This document shows, piece after piece, positions 17,621 through 25,897 of a stretch of 47,248 nt of DNA (positions are counted from its first letter, which is position 1; every line of letters starts with the position of its first letter). The notes under the pieces are model-generated. The model saw nothing but the letters and a program-made list of their open reading frames with translations, made no database searches and was not told where the DNA came from. The translations under genes and the position numbers were made by a program. Source of the DNA: Drouetiella hepatica Uher 2000/2452 (GTDB lineage Bacteria > Cyanobacteriota > Cyanobacteriia > Elainellales > Elainellaceae); the NCBI GenBank assembly GCA_019359505.1, contig JAHHHD010000040.1, positions 1 through 47,248 on the forward strand, given 5' to 3'.

Positions 17621-17979
17621 CAGAGTAACATTTGAATTTTGCCCAATAATCGAGGAAATTCTACAGGCTTGGTATCGTAGTCGTCACAACCTGCCTCGAC
17701 ACACTTCTGGCGATCACCCGACATGGCGTGAGCTGTCAGCGCAATGATCGGAATGGTTTGTGTGGTGGGCATTTCTTTAAGGCGACGGGTTGCTGACCAG
17801 CCGTCCAGCACAGGTAGGCTCATATCCATCAAGATCAGGTCAGGCGCATCAGACTGAGCCATGTCAATGCCTTGCTGTCCGTCGATCGCCATCACCACCT
17901 GAAACCCCTTGCGCTCTAGACGGCGAGACAGCATATCCCGATTCATTTCATTATCTTCAACAAGCAATATCTTAGGCAT
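17602..17979 (-). CDS. Single-domain response regulator
   Basis: 125 residues, receiver only. Intact phosphorylation site: acidic pair VEDNE, acceptor Asp in LILMDMSLPVLDG (about residue 53), Thr in IALTAHA and Lys in DTKPVEF. The opening DNEMNRDMLSRRL nearly duplicates DNEMNRDLLSRRL of the downstream receiver-cyclase, which points to related receivers, perhaps fed by the same kinase. With no output domain it would act by protein contact, as in CheY- or DivK-like phosphorelays. A kinase is not encoded nearby. Confidence 0.92.
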   Translation of the reverse strand: MPKILLVEDNEMNRDMLSRRLERKGFQVVMAIDGQQGIDMAQSDAPDLILMDMSLPVLDGWSATRRLKEMPTTQTIPIIALTAHAMSGDRQKCVEAGCDDYDTKPVEFPRLLGKIQMLLCNAATA

Positions 17980-18328
17980 TGCATCCCTCTCCTAGCTCAA
18001 CTTCCTGGCTCAACTTCCTGGCTCAACTTTCTGGCTCAAAAGCGAACTAAACAATTAGCGAACTAAACAATTCAGATTTCAGAACGCAGATCCTAAAACG
18101 TTCCAGAACTGAAATTCCAAAAATTCTTAAATTGGAAGCGGCTTAGCTGCCTGCTGGGGAGCTACACAGGCAACCTGATTCATTTCGGCATCCCGCAATC
18201 CACGAGAAATGGCGTTCAAAATTTCAGACCAGACGCACCTGCCCATAGAATTCCCACGAAATGGCTGGGAGTAACGGTTAATAAGGAATAATCTCTGGAG
18301 GAAAGGTGAACCCCTTACTGCCGAGCGA
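17980..18328. other. Intergenic region with tandem repeats
   Basis: Between two response-regulator genes on the minus strand. It contains the tandem repeats at 17996-18072. A minus-strand 39-codon frame (18127-18246, MGRCVWSEILNAISRGLRDA at the start) is open but has no ribosome site or known family; it could be a remnant. No supported gene. Confidence 0.45.
17996..18072. repeat. Two adjacent tandem repeats (13 bp x3, 16 bp x2)
   Basis: CTCAACTTCCTGG occurs at 17996 and 18009, with a one-base variant at 18022 and a partial unit at 18035. Directly after, AGCGAACTAAACAATT is repeated exactly at 18041-18056 and 18057-18072. They lie just upstream of the single-domain response regulator. Units of 13 and 16 bp also occur in the two nearby arrays. 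Confidence 0.8.
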
Positions 18329-19021
18329 TCAAGCTTTTGGAATCAGCTGCTGCTGTAGAGCGACGACAACTGCCTGAGTCCGATCGCGCACCTCTAGCTT
18401 GTGCAAAATGGCGTGAACATGCACCCGCACCGTACCCGCTGCAATGTAGAGAATGGCAGCTATTTCTTGATTGGTTTTTCCGGTTGCCAACAGCGCCAAA
18501 ATTTCTAGCTCTCGCTGGGTCAAAGGATGGGCTAACTCAACGCACATAGGTTGAGCAGAGGTGGGCTGAACCGAGAGAGGCTGAACTGCATGATTCTCAA
18601 ACGTTGCCCGAATTTCCTGAGTGGCAATTTGATCCCACCATGAAGCCCCAGCTGCAACCGATCGCAGCGCCAGCACCAGTTTTTCAGCTGCCATTCCTTT
18701 CAAGCAGTACCCTTGTGCCCCTGCCTCAATAAGACGGGCAATCAGCGAAGGTTGAGAATGAGAGGTCAGGATCAGAATGGGTAGCTGTGGATGCTGTTGC
18801 TTGAGGTGCCGACAGGCTTCAATGCCGCCAATTCCAGGTAGCCCTACGTCCATTAACACGACGTCAAACTCCTGCTGTTTCGCCAGATCGATCGCCGTTT
18901 CGCCATCTTCTGCTTCCGCAATAATTTCTAGCCCAGGCTCTCTTTGAAGCCGAACCTGTAGCCCCAACCGAAACAGCTCATCATCCTCGACCAGTAAAAT
19001 TCGCAATCCTCTAGAAGCCAT
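18329..19021 (-). CDS. NarL/FixJ-type response regulator
   Basis: 230 residues. The N-terminal receiver has acidic VEDDE, acceptor Asp in VVLMDVGLPGIGG and Lys in GYCLKGM. The C-terminal LuxR-type helix-turn-helix is LTQRELEILALLATGKTNQE with AAGTVRVHVHAILHKL as recognition helix. The linker (about 140-165) has a Ser/Gln/Pro-rich stretch. It should bind DNA when phosphorylated by an unlinked kinase. It starts 15 bp after the ruvB stop on the same strand, so may be expressed with ruvB. Confidence 0.93.
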   Translation of the reverse strand: MASRGLRILLVEDDELFRLGLQVRLQREPGLEIIAEAEDGETAIDLAKQQEFDVVLMDVGLPGIGGIEACRHLKQQHPQLPILILTSHSQPSLIARLIEAGAQGYCLKGMAAEKLVLALRSVAAGASWWDQIATQEIRATFENHAVQPLSVQPTSAQPMCVELAHPLTQRELEILALLATGKTNQEIAAILYIAAGTVRVHVHAILHKLEVRDRTQAVVVALQQQLIPKA

Positions 19022-19036
19022 ATTGAGCGAATCTGT

Positions 19037-20221
19037 TCATCCTCCTAACAATACCAATTGATTGTCCGGCGGTTGGTATCCCAGATGCTTCCAGGCGGCA
19101 GGGGTGGCAATCCGCCCTCTCGGAGTGCGTTGCAGATAGCCAATTTGCATGAGATAGGGTTCGTAGACTTCCTCGATCGTCTGGGCATCTTCGCCTGTGA
19201 TAGCGGCAAGCGTGTCTAGACCTACAGGGCGACCGCCAAAGCTTTCAATCATCACGGTGAGCATCCGCCGATCAGTCCAATCCAGACCGCAAGGATCAAC
19301 GTTGAAGCGCTCTAGAGCCTCTGCGGCGAGTGTTCCGGTAATTGTGGCTCCGTCTAATTTCACTTCTACATAGTCTCGAACGCGCCGCAGGAGGCGGTTG
19401 GCAATTCGGGGCGTTCCTCTGGCGCGCCGCGCAATTTCGGCAGCCCCTTCGGGAGTAATTGCTGTCGAGAGAATTTCGGCAGTGCGCAAAACGATCGGCG
19501 TGAGTTCGTCTAGATCGTAGAACCGCAGACGTTGAACGAGACCGAAGCGATCGCGCAGAGGAGAGGTCAAAGCTCCCACCTTAGTCGTTGCACCCACTAG
19601 CGTAAAACGCTGTAGGTCGAGGCTGCGAGTCTTGGCACTCTGCCCTTTACCAATGGTGATATCTAGCCGAAAATCTTCCATTGCCGCATACAGAATTTCT
19701 TCTGTCACCATGGGTAAGCGGTGAATCTCGTCAATAAACAGAATGTCTCCCGTCTGCATTCCCACTAGCAGACCCGCAATATCTCGCGGACGCTCCAGAG
19801 CCGGAGCCGTTGTGACTCTGCAATTGACCTGCATCTCTTCTGCCAAAATCAGCGCCATTGTCGTTTTACCCAGTCCTGGTGGCCCATAGAGCAGCAGGTG
19901 ATCCAGGGTTTCGCTGCGTTTTTGAGCAGCTTTGATGGCAATGTCCAGCACTTCTTTTAGATCTTTTTGCCCAATGTACTCAGCTAGGCGCTTGGGACGC
20001 AAACTCTCCTCTGGCTTGCCCACCTCATCTAGACGTGCCGCAGGTTGCAGCAGATCGCCCTCTTCAGGCATCCCAGGGCTGAGGGGAGCGGAATTCAAAA
20101 CAGAATTTTTGGGCATAGAATTCTCTTCAGAGGGCAGCCGCTTTTTGCGATCGCCCTTCACCTTGCTATCCTGCCGATCGTCGTCAGGCTGTTTAGAAGA
20201 AATAATTGCCATACTCTCCAT
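19037..20221 (-). CDS. ruvB: Holliday junction branch migration helicase RuvB
   Basis: 394 residues, longer than the usual 330-350 because of a polar N-terminal extension of about 50 residues rich in Lys, Asp and Pro, which is common in cyanobacteria. RuvB is the AAA+ motor that drives branch migration with RuvA. Visible: [13 protein letters not shown], Walker [11 protein letters not shown], Walker [10 protein letters not shown], sensor [19 protein letters not shown] and the winged-helix RTPRGRIAT. Start ATG 20221 or 20212; the GGAGAG lies too close to the second ATG to decide. Confidence 0.97.
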   Translation of the reverse strand: MESMAIISSKQPDDDRQDSKVKGDRKKRLPSEENSMPKNSVLNSAPLSPGMPEEGDLLQPAARLDEVGKPEESLRPKRLAEYIGQKDLKEVLDIAIKAAQKRSETLDHLLLYGPPGLGKTTMALILAEEMQVNCRVTTAPALERPRDIAGLLVGMQTGDILFIDEIHRLPMVTEEILYAAMEDFRLDITIGKGQSAKTRSLDLQRFTLVGATTKVGALTSPLRDRFGLVQRLRFYDLDELTPIVLRTAEILSTAITPEGAAEIARRARGTPRIANRLLRRVRDYVEVKLDGATITGTLAAEALERFNVDPCGLDWTDRRMLTVMIESFGGRPVGLDTLAAITGEDAQTIEEVYEPYLMQIGYLQRTPRGRIATPAAWKHLGYQPPDNQLVLLGG

Positions 20222-20340
20222 GGTACAGGCGTATTTTAGTTTTAGAGAAAAAGTACGAAAATTTTAGTAACCGACAGGGTGCGCTACGCTTGTAGGATAC
20301 CTAGAAACTCTCCATCTCTCGGCTTATTGATTAGCTTCTT

Positions 20341-20871
20341 ATGAGCGACTCTTCGTTAGTGGTGCCCAATCCGGTCACGTTTGAACAGGCGATCGCCATC
20401 ACGCAGTCGCTCCTGGCAGCAATGGAGTCAGGGATATCGGCGGCACAAATTCAGTCTACGATCGCAGATTTAGTCCATAGCGAGAATGGGGCACGCGGAT
20501 TTTTTGTCACTTATTTAACGGACGAGCGATTGCTGGCTGATGAGCCTTCTACTGCCGTTGTTCAGGCACTTCAATCGGCTCCTGAAACTGTGGCAGAACT
20601 GCTGGTCAAGAACCTGGCAATGTCTACCGCAATGGCGATCGCTCATCGACGCAACCACAATGAGGAGATGGCACAAGGATCAGACCGAGTTCAGCGGCGA
20701 ACCACCCAGCTGATTCATCAAGTAAAGCTGTCTGAGGTTAGCTTAAAAGCCCAGAAGCTGCTGCACAGCGTCGTTACAGGAGCCGGGGAATATCAGACAT
20801 TTCTCGATCGCTGGGGCTATGACGACGAGCAGCGTCAACGCATTGGAGAGGCATTGCAGCCCCTTGTATGA
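20341..20871 (+). CDS. Conserved cyanobacterial hypothetical protein
   Basis: 176 residues, soluble, mostly helical by composition, with no membrane segment or signal peptide. I do not recognise a domain. Motif-like stretches are GARGFFVTYLTDERLLADEP and AMSTAMAIAHRRNHNEEMAQ, followed by a basic-acidic helical C-terminus. It opens divergently from ruvB with 119 bp between the starts, and the next plus-strand gene follows 53 bp after its stop. Coding is supported by its clean frame, HIP1-bearing codons and position. Confidence 0.75.
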   Translation: MSDSSLVVPNPVTFEQAIAITQSLLAAMESGISAAQIQSTIADLVHSENGARGFFVTYLTDERLLADEPSTAVVQALQSAPETVAELLVKNLAMSTAMAIAHRRNHNEEMAQGSDRVQRRTTQLIHQVKLSEVSLKAQKLLHSVVTGAGEYQTFLDRWGYDDEQRQRIGEALQPLV

Positions 20872-20924
20872 GCAAACCCTTATGGAAGTAAACCCCCGGC
20901 GCGATTTTGTGAGAACCCTATCCC

Positions 20925-21341
20925 ATGGAGCAGATACTCAGTAACCGAATTGTTGATCGAGTGTTAACTAGCCTAGCTTCACCGTTGCAAAACTGGCTGG
21001 ACGCTCACCCCATGGGATACTGGCTAGTCTCTCATCCGCTCTGGCTAGTGGGGCTAGTTTTGATCGCTTTGCTGCTGCTATCGGGATTGTTTGGAGCGAT
21101 CGCCCAGCTTACCCAAAAGCTATGGATTTTTGTTCTACAAGCGCCCCTTTCGCTGACGCGCTGGATATTTGCTACTCTATTTCAGCTTTTCGCGGCGGTT
21201 TTTCGCTGGAAAGAAGATAGCGGAAAACCGCCTGAAAATGTGCATCGTCTGACCGAAATCTTATCTCGCTTAGAAGTTTTGAGACAAGAGCAGGACGAGC
21301 TAATTCAAGAAGCCAAAACTGTTTTAAAGGAAATGGGCTAA
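20925..21341 (+). CDS. Small membrane protein with C-terminal coiled coil
   Basis: 138 residues. Two hydrophobic stretches, HPLWLVGLVLIALLLLSGLF (about 37-56) and a second amphipathic one at about 66-92 (LWIFVLQAPLSLTRWIF), are followed by a charged helical tail (EILSRLEVLRQEQDELIQEA) typical of a short coiled coil. No family recognised. Likely an inner-membrane or thylakoid protein, placed downstream of the 20341 gene and possibly in one operon with it. Start ATG 20925. Confidence 0.7.
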   Translation: MEQILSNRIVDRVLTSLASPLQNWLDAHPMGYWLVSHPLWLVGLVLIALLLLSGLFGAIAQLTQKLWIFVLQAPLSLTRWIFATLFQLFAAVFRWKEDSGKPPENVHRLTEILSRLEVLRQEQDELIQEAKTVLKEMG

Positions 21342-21368
21342 ATCGCCGCACAAATTTAGCCTTGGGTT

Positions 21369-21406
21369 TATGGCAACCGCCTTAGCGGTTAGGACAGGAA
21401 CATTTA
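21369..21406 (+). repeat. Hairpin repeat family, copy B (5' fragment only)
   Basis: TATGGCAACCGCCTTAGCGG, then TTAGGACAGGAACATTTA, matches the left third of the complete copies at 24144, 28412 and 43158 and stops where their central hairpin would begin. A truncated copy. Confidence 0.7.
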
Positions 21407-21458
21407 ACCCTCATTAATCACTCTATTAGGATGAAAATATAAGCTGTAAGTTGAGCTG

Positions 21459-21650
21459 ATGGACTATGGGGCAGACAAACAGATTCATCTGGTCAGTGAG
21501 TTGCTCAAATCCAGCTTCTAAGGAGGCGATCGGGAAGACTTGTATTCAAGCTTAAAGGAATTGCAATATAAGTTCCCAGTTATCCAAGCCAGCCAAATAG
21601 AGGCAGCGATCGCTCAAAAACTAGAGCTATCTACTGAATGCCCTGGCTGA
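21459..21650 (+). pseudogene. Small gene with one in-frame stop, unknown family
   Basis: From ATG 21459 the frame reads MDYGADKQIHLVSELLKSSF, then TAA at 21519-21521, then continues open in the same frame as GGDREDLYSSLKELQYKFPV and a further 23 residues to TGA at 21648. The second part looks protein-like and helical (IQASQIEAAIAQKLEL). A single nonsense change would explain this. I do not recognise the family. An AAGGAGG at 21520-21526 just after the stop could alternatively serve translation of a shorter downstream product, but no ATG follows at the right distance. Confidence 0.45.
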
Positions 21651-21780
21651 AAGGTAAAACCTTCATGTCCGAGTGGGCGCAATGCCAGCTTCCAAACATC
21701 GCCCTGTTGCGAAATTACTTCTTCTCGATAGCCCCGGACCCGTCTCTTTACCCATTGCCCTGTTTTGCAACACTACCGTT

Positions 21781-22647
21781 TTAAGTCCTCTTAGCAGTTC
21801 CAATCTGCCGATAGCGTGCCTGTACAATGTAGTAGACACCGTAAGCAATCAGCCCAATCGCCACAATGCCTAAAACCCACGAGCCATAGGGTTGCTGCGC
21901 CAGCGATGTCAAAGCACCTCCCAACCCTTTTACTTGATTAGGATTAGACTGCCGTGCTGCCTGAATCAAGAAAAAGCCAATTACTCCAAAGACAACTCCT
22001 CGTGCCGCCAGACCTAGTCTGCCAATCCGAATAGCCCAAGCCTGTTCAACTTCACTCATTTCATTCAGCTTCAACTTCTGTCGAAACTTTGCTTTATAAG
22101 CTTCGTAAAACTGGTAGATTCCAATCCCAATCACTAGCGCACCGATTGTTCCTACTAACCATTGTCCAAAGGGCTGAGCTAGCAGGCGGGCCGTCCAGTC
22201 TCGTGAGGCATTGCTGCTGCTACCCCCAGCACCCAAAACGATTCGTACTGCGGTTAGCGCTAAACTGGCATAAACCAAACCATTGCTCACATAACTACAG
22301 CGCTGAAGAATGCCTTTCACATCTGTGCCCTTGTGATCGGGGTCAGCCACTGCCTCAACTAAGCGCCACAGGGCATATCCGAACAACCCGATCGCCACTA
22401 AGCTCAGCAAAATTTGTCCAAAAGGTTGAGTCACGATTGTTTGTAGGGCACCTTGGGTATCCGTTTTTCTACCCCCTATGCCAAATGCTGCCTGAGCTGC
22501 TAGTAAGCCAACTAAGGCATAAACAATCCCTTTAGCTGCAAATCCTAACCGAGCTAGCCGTTCGACCCAGGGGTTAGCTGCTGTCTTTTGTACAGCACTT
22601 TCTACTTGATTTTCATTGTCTCCGGTTGGTAAATTCTTCTGTTTCAC
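21781..22647 (-). CDS. DUF1206 membrane protein
   Basis: 288 residues from GTG 22647. Three repeats, each with two membrane helices, begin with WVERLARLGFAAKGIVYALV (about 27-46), YVSNGLVYASLALTAVRI (about 120-137) and AIRIGRLGLAARGVVFGVIG (about 211-230); each has a GFAAKG/GLAARG-like turn and ends with QPFGQ or QPYGS before the second helix. This three-fold arrangement is that of DUF1206, whose function is unknown. Hydrophilic first 25 residues. Isolated from neighbours by decayed DNA on both sides. Confidence 0.88.
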   Translation of the reverse strand: MKQKNLPTGDNENQVESAVQKTAANPWVERLARLGFAAKGIVYALVGLLAAQAAFGIGGRKTDTQGALQTIVTQPFGQILLSLVAIGLFGYALWRLVEAVADPDHKGTDVKGILQRCSYVSNGLVYASLALTAVRIVLGAGGSSSNASRDWTARLLAQPFGQWLVGTIGALVIGIGIYQFYEAYKAKFRQKLKLNEMSEVEQAWAIRIGRLGLAARGVVFGVIGFFLIQAARQSNPNQVKGLGGALTSLAQQPYGSWVLGIVAIGLIAYGVYYIVQARYRQIGTAKRT

Positions 22648-22834
22648 AAGTATTACGTCCCCGGTTGTGAGTTTGCGGGTTGATCACAATCAAGTCAGGT
22701 TCAGTATAACAGGAGCCTAGCGCTGCGGAGTCAGGATGACGAAGGCAGATGGGTCTGTACTCAAACTGCAATCGCCAGGATGATCTGAGTTGTATTGGTA
22801 TCCACCACATTGACAAAATACAGCCTCACAAAAC

Positions 22835-23694
22835 GGCGTTGTTGCATAAAGATTATGAAATAAGTGAAATTTTAATGATTTAGCAGTCTCTGTCCATTGC
22901 TGACGATGAAAACAAAACCCAAACCCTGCTACCGAATCCGCAACTGGAGTGAGTATGATGCGGCGCTGAAACAACGAGGCAGCTTGACGTTTTGGATTGA
23001 CGAGACCGTGATTGCCGGGTGGATAAACGCGCAAAAGAGTGGACGACGGGGAGCATCTAGGCACTACAGTGATGGGGCAATTGCCTTGATGGCAACAGTG
23101 CAAGCACTGTTCAACTTGCCCGGACGACAAACCGAAGGGTTCCTAGAGTCGTTGTTTGGTTTGATGGGGATAGACCTGCCGATGCCTGACCATAGTGTGT
23201 TATCGCAGCGCATCGGCAAGGTGGCAGTTGAGATGCCGATCGCCCCAAGTCAAGGTGGCATCCATGTGGTGGTGGATTCCACCGGAGTCAAGGTGTATGG
23301 GGAAGGGGAATGGAAAGTGCGGCAACATGGGGTCGATAAGCGACGCACTTGGCGGAAGTTGCATGTGGGAGTCAAGGAAACCACTGGAGAGATTTCAGCG
23401 GCCGTTGCCAGTACCAACAACGTCAGTGATGAGGAAGCATTTGCCGACATCCTTAAGGAGATTGACGATGAGATTGAGCAAGTCTCAGGTGATGGAACCT
23501 ATGACAAACGCAAGGGTTATGACGAGATCGCCTCACGCGGAGCGAAACCTACAATTCTCCCTCGTGAGGATGCAGCTCGGTGGCAGGACGATCCAGAAAC
23601 GGGGGAAGTCCATCCTCGCAACCGAGTTCTAGAGAGGATTGAGGCCGTAGGACGGCAACAATGGAAACAAGAGAGTGGCTACCATCGACGGTAG
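22835..23694 (+). mobile_element. IS5-family (IS903/IS1031-like) element, right end lost
   Basis: The left end GGCGTTGTTGCATAAA (22835-22850) is the typical terminal inverted repeat of IS5-family elements. The transposase starts 55 bp inside. The homology stops abruptly at 23694, where an alcohol dehydrogenase remnant on the other strand begins. No matching right inverted repeat is present downstream, so the element has lost its right end. Confidence 0.8.
22906..23694 (+). pseudogene. IS5-family transposase, C-terminally truncated
   Basis: 262 residues from ATG 22906 (the frame extends to a TTG at 22897). RNWSEYDAALKQRGSLTFWI is the family N-terminus. First catalytic Asp in IHVVVDSTGVKVYG, second in VSGDGTYDKRK, and the Glu of the DDE triad in QESGYHRR close to the end. 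Intact relatives continue for some 40-60 residues after YHRRS, with the FK/ENQ region and a helical tail, which are missing here. All three acidic residues remain but the protein is probably inactive. Confidence 0.85.
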
Positions 23695-24050
23695 ATCAAG
23701 ATTTTTTGTCCCTTTTGAATAATTCCCTTGTCTCTCAGGAAAAGTAATGAGGTTGTTGCTCCAAAAGGAATGGCGGCGGCTTCCTCATAGGTCATATTGA
23801 CAGGTTGAGTTTCAACTGCGGCTGCTTCAGGTAGACAGATGTACTCAGCGTTAGCACCCTAGTATGGTGTTTTTCTTAGGTCTTTTGAAACCATAGAAAA
23901 ATCGGCATTGCGTATGCGCACATCCGCTGATGTTGCTGTGGTCGCATATATTTTTATCGACACTTCGTTTTCCCTAGGAGTAGGTTTTTCTAGCTCTTTT
24001 AACTGCATAACAGCAGGTGAGCCGTACTCTGTGCAAATCATCGCTTTCAT
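23692..24050 (-). pseudogene. Zinc-independent alcohol dehydrogenase/quinone oxidoreductase remnant
   Basis: From ATG 24050 the minus strand reads MKAMICTEYGSPAVMQLKEL and on through SADVRIRNADF, the N-terminus of MDR-family NAD(P)-dependent oxidoreductases. After a TAG near 23862 a matching later segment, [20 protein letters not shown] and [15 protein letters not shown], follows. About 60 residues with the GxDxAGxVxxVG region are missing between them. The remnant ends at KILIY, where the IS5-like sequence starts. Both an internal deletion and an IS-associated truncation have occurred. Confidence 0.8.
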
Positions 24051-24143
24051 GAATGCTTCTCCAAAATAGTTTTAGTGCAGTTCAACACAATCTTCTATCC
24101 AATGAGTTTGCGAAACCCAACGTTATCCATCACCCATCACAGA

Positions 24144-24238
24144 TATAGCAACCGCCAAGGTGGTTAGGACGGGGACATTTGTGGTGGGGCGCCAAGCGCC
24201 CCACCACAAATGTTCTAAGCAAACTGACAACAGCTATA
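24144..24238 (+). repeat. 95-bp hairpin repeat family, copy C
   Basis: TATAGCAACCGCC, GGTTAGGACGGGGACATTT, the hairpin TTTGTGGTGGGGCGC ca AGCGCCCCACCACAAA, then TGTTCTAAGCAAACTG and ACAGCTATA. It has the GTGGTGGGG stem type of copy A. It lies between the oxidoreductase remnant and the 3' end of the GUN4-like gene. Confidence 0.88.
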
Positions 24239-24289
24239 ACCTTCGCATCCCAACCAATCGACGTCTGGTGGTTAGTGTGCATGGGTATG

Positions 24290-25405
24290 CTAATGATTCC
24301 GAGTCTGGGATACCGGGGAGTCTAACGACAACTCCACCCGTTCCATCAGTTGAGGAATGTAACTATAGAAGCGTTCGTTGCGTAGCTGCATGGCATCGAC
24401 GGTGCAACTGCCACAATGTACCCCTGGCGGTGGAATAGCAACCGATTGCACCACCTCATCTGATACCCCACCCCAGGGCAGATGTCCCTGCGGAGCTTGC
24501 AAGGAGTAGGTCAGCTCCGACTCATTCAACCAGTCACTGCTGATGAAGTCAACCTCAGAGCGAGGAGCAGTGAGTTTCCAGCCTACGCGATCGCGAAAGG
24601 CATTGACAGCCGCTTCACGATTGTTAGGGTGCTCGGTCAATGCTTGCTGCCAAAGACGCAACTGAACACTGAGACCAAACCGTCCGTTGCTGGCCGTTAG
24701 CCACATCTGGTCGATGGCACGAATCATCTCCGGCGGCACGAATACTGGCTCAAACGGCGGCAGTGAGGCCGACTCCGGGGCAAGCAACCGCCGGGTTTCT
24801 CTATCGGCAGCGACCCAGTCTTCAGCCTGGAGTCGTTCTTGCAATCGTTTCAACTGCTCGTCAACAGTCGTGTCAGGATCAGTATTCCCAGTCTGGCAGT
24901 CGCCCACCGTTGAGCGCACATACTCACCAGAGTTCAAGTAGTGGACGGTCTGTATCTGCTGGGGTTTTCCGCTGGTGGGACGCAGACTGACATAGAGTCC
25001 ATGCACCGAAGCTGGTGTTCCATACAGGAAATCGGCATTGTTGGGCTGACCGCGAAACGTTTCTTCAAAGGGCAGTTGAGAATAATCAGCATCAGGAGCT
25101 AGCTGCTCATAATCCCCCAAAGCAGAAGCATTGAGCAACGTTTGAACGCGGCCATTTCGATCTTGCCACTGCACCGTTAGGGTCAAGGTTGTTCCAACAG
25201 GGTTTTGAAGACGTTCCGCCGCAGTGATCTCCGGCAGGCTGCCCGCCAGTCGGTAGGTCAAACTCGCTCCCTGGCTCAGAGAAACCATCGTTTGACAAGC
25301 GACACGGTAAGATCCGGTCTGGGCATCCACGGGTGGCGTCGTAGTTGTGCCTAGGGCTACCGTCAAGACACAGCTTAACGGCTTCAGGATTAGCATTTTA
25401 GACAT
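24290..25405 (-). CDS. Secreted GUN4-domain protein
   Basis: 371 residues from ATG 25405, chosen because GAGG lies 9 bp upstream; the frame opens at 25429. Residues 1-28 (MSKMLILKPLSCVLTVALG, then a DAQ cleavage-like site) look like a signal peptide. Residues 30-180 are unassigned, with SLSQGASLTYRLAGSLP. Residues 190-340 carry GUN4 hallmarks: LQAEDWVAADRETRRLL, IDQMWLTASNGRFGLSVQ, FRDRVGW and ELTYSLQAPQGHLPWG. GUN4 normally binds protoporphyrins and activates Mg-chelatase in the cytosol. An exported version would do something else, so porphyrin binding here is only inferred. Confidence 0.8.
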   Translation of the reverse strand: MSKMLILKPLSCVLTVALGTTTTPPVDAQTGSYRVACQTMVSLSQGASLTYRLAGSLPEITAAERLQNPVGTTLTLTVQWQDRNGRVQTLLNASALGDYEQLAPDADYSQLPFEETFRGQPNNADFLYGTPASVHGLYVSLRPTSGKPQQIQTVHYLNSGEYVRSTVGDCQTGNTDPDTTVDEQLKRLQERLQAEDWVAADRETRRLLAPESASLPPFEPVFVPPEMIRAIDQMWLTASNGRFGLSVQLRLWQQALTEHPNNREAAVNAFRDRVGWKLTAPRSEVDFISSDWLNESELTYSLQAPQGHLPWGGVSDEVVQSVAIPPPGVHCGSCTVDAMQLRNERFYSYIPQLMERVELSLDSPVSQTRNH

Positions 25406-25429
25406 GAACAAGCACCTCGAAACCAGCAC

Positions 25430-25897
25430 GTAACTTAAAAATGGAGAATTTTAATCTCAAAATCGGCTGAAACCTTGATGTTCTGTAACTACTGTTTTGT
25501 AAGGCTTTCCGCGTTAATTTTCCGCTTCAGAATATATGTCTTCAAAACAACACACGATCCCAATGCGATCGCTCATGTGTCCCCAGTAGAATACGAGCTT
25601 CTGCCAGTATTCATCACTTCGAATCAGCTACTTTTTTCGTTGCGTAAATTGATACGAGACCTTGTTGTTTAGAATTCGTTTGAAAAGTGGATTTTTTATA
25701 CGATTGTTTTAACCGGAGTTTAGACTAACGATGAAATAGTCCAGCCAAACGAATTGACAGAGTAAAGATTACATCGGCCTCAAGTTGAGGACTAAGCGAG
25801 CTTAAACCACACTCAGACCTGTATTCCCACAGAAAAACTACAGGTCTGAATATGGTTTGTGCCGTAGCAGAGAACGCTGCGTCACAGTCTGTGAAAC
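25430..25897. other. Intergenic region without a supported gene
   Basis: A/T-rich region holding the promoter side of the GUN4-like gene and the 3' side of the PPC-repeat gene. A 65-codon plus-strand frame (25475-25672) is Phe/Leu-rich and has no ribosome site; I regard it as chance. A strong inverted repeat lies at 25814-25848. Confidence 0.55.
25814..25848 (-). terminator. Hairpin downstream of the PPC-repeat gene
   Basis: CAGACCTGTA and TACAGGTCTG are perfect 10-bp arms around 15 bp; AAACCA and TGGTTT outside them can extend the stem after a small internal loop. It starts 50 bp past the stop at 25898. There is no U tract, so it is a structural or stability hairpin rather than a classical terminator. 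Confidence 0.45.

Noticed and set aside
17563-18072. CRISPR-like array from regularly spaced short repeats
   Set aside because: Units of 13-16 bp are directly adjacent with no spacers; no cas genes are present. They are simple tandem repeats.
21638-21784. 48-codon plus-strand frame after the 21459 pseudogene
   Set aside because: Opens inside the previous frame's end, no ribosome site, overlaps the end of the DUF1206 gene and has random-looking composition.
23859-24050. 63-codon frame as an intact small protein
   Set aside because: It is the N-terminus of an MDR oxidoreductase whose later part follows after a stop and deletion, so it is a pseudogene fragment.
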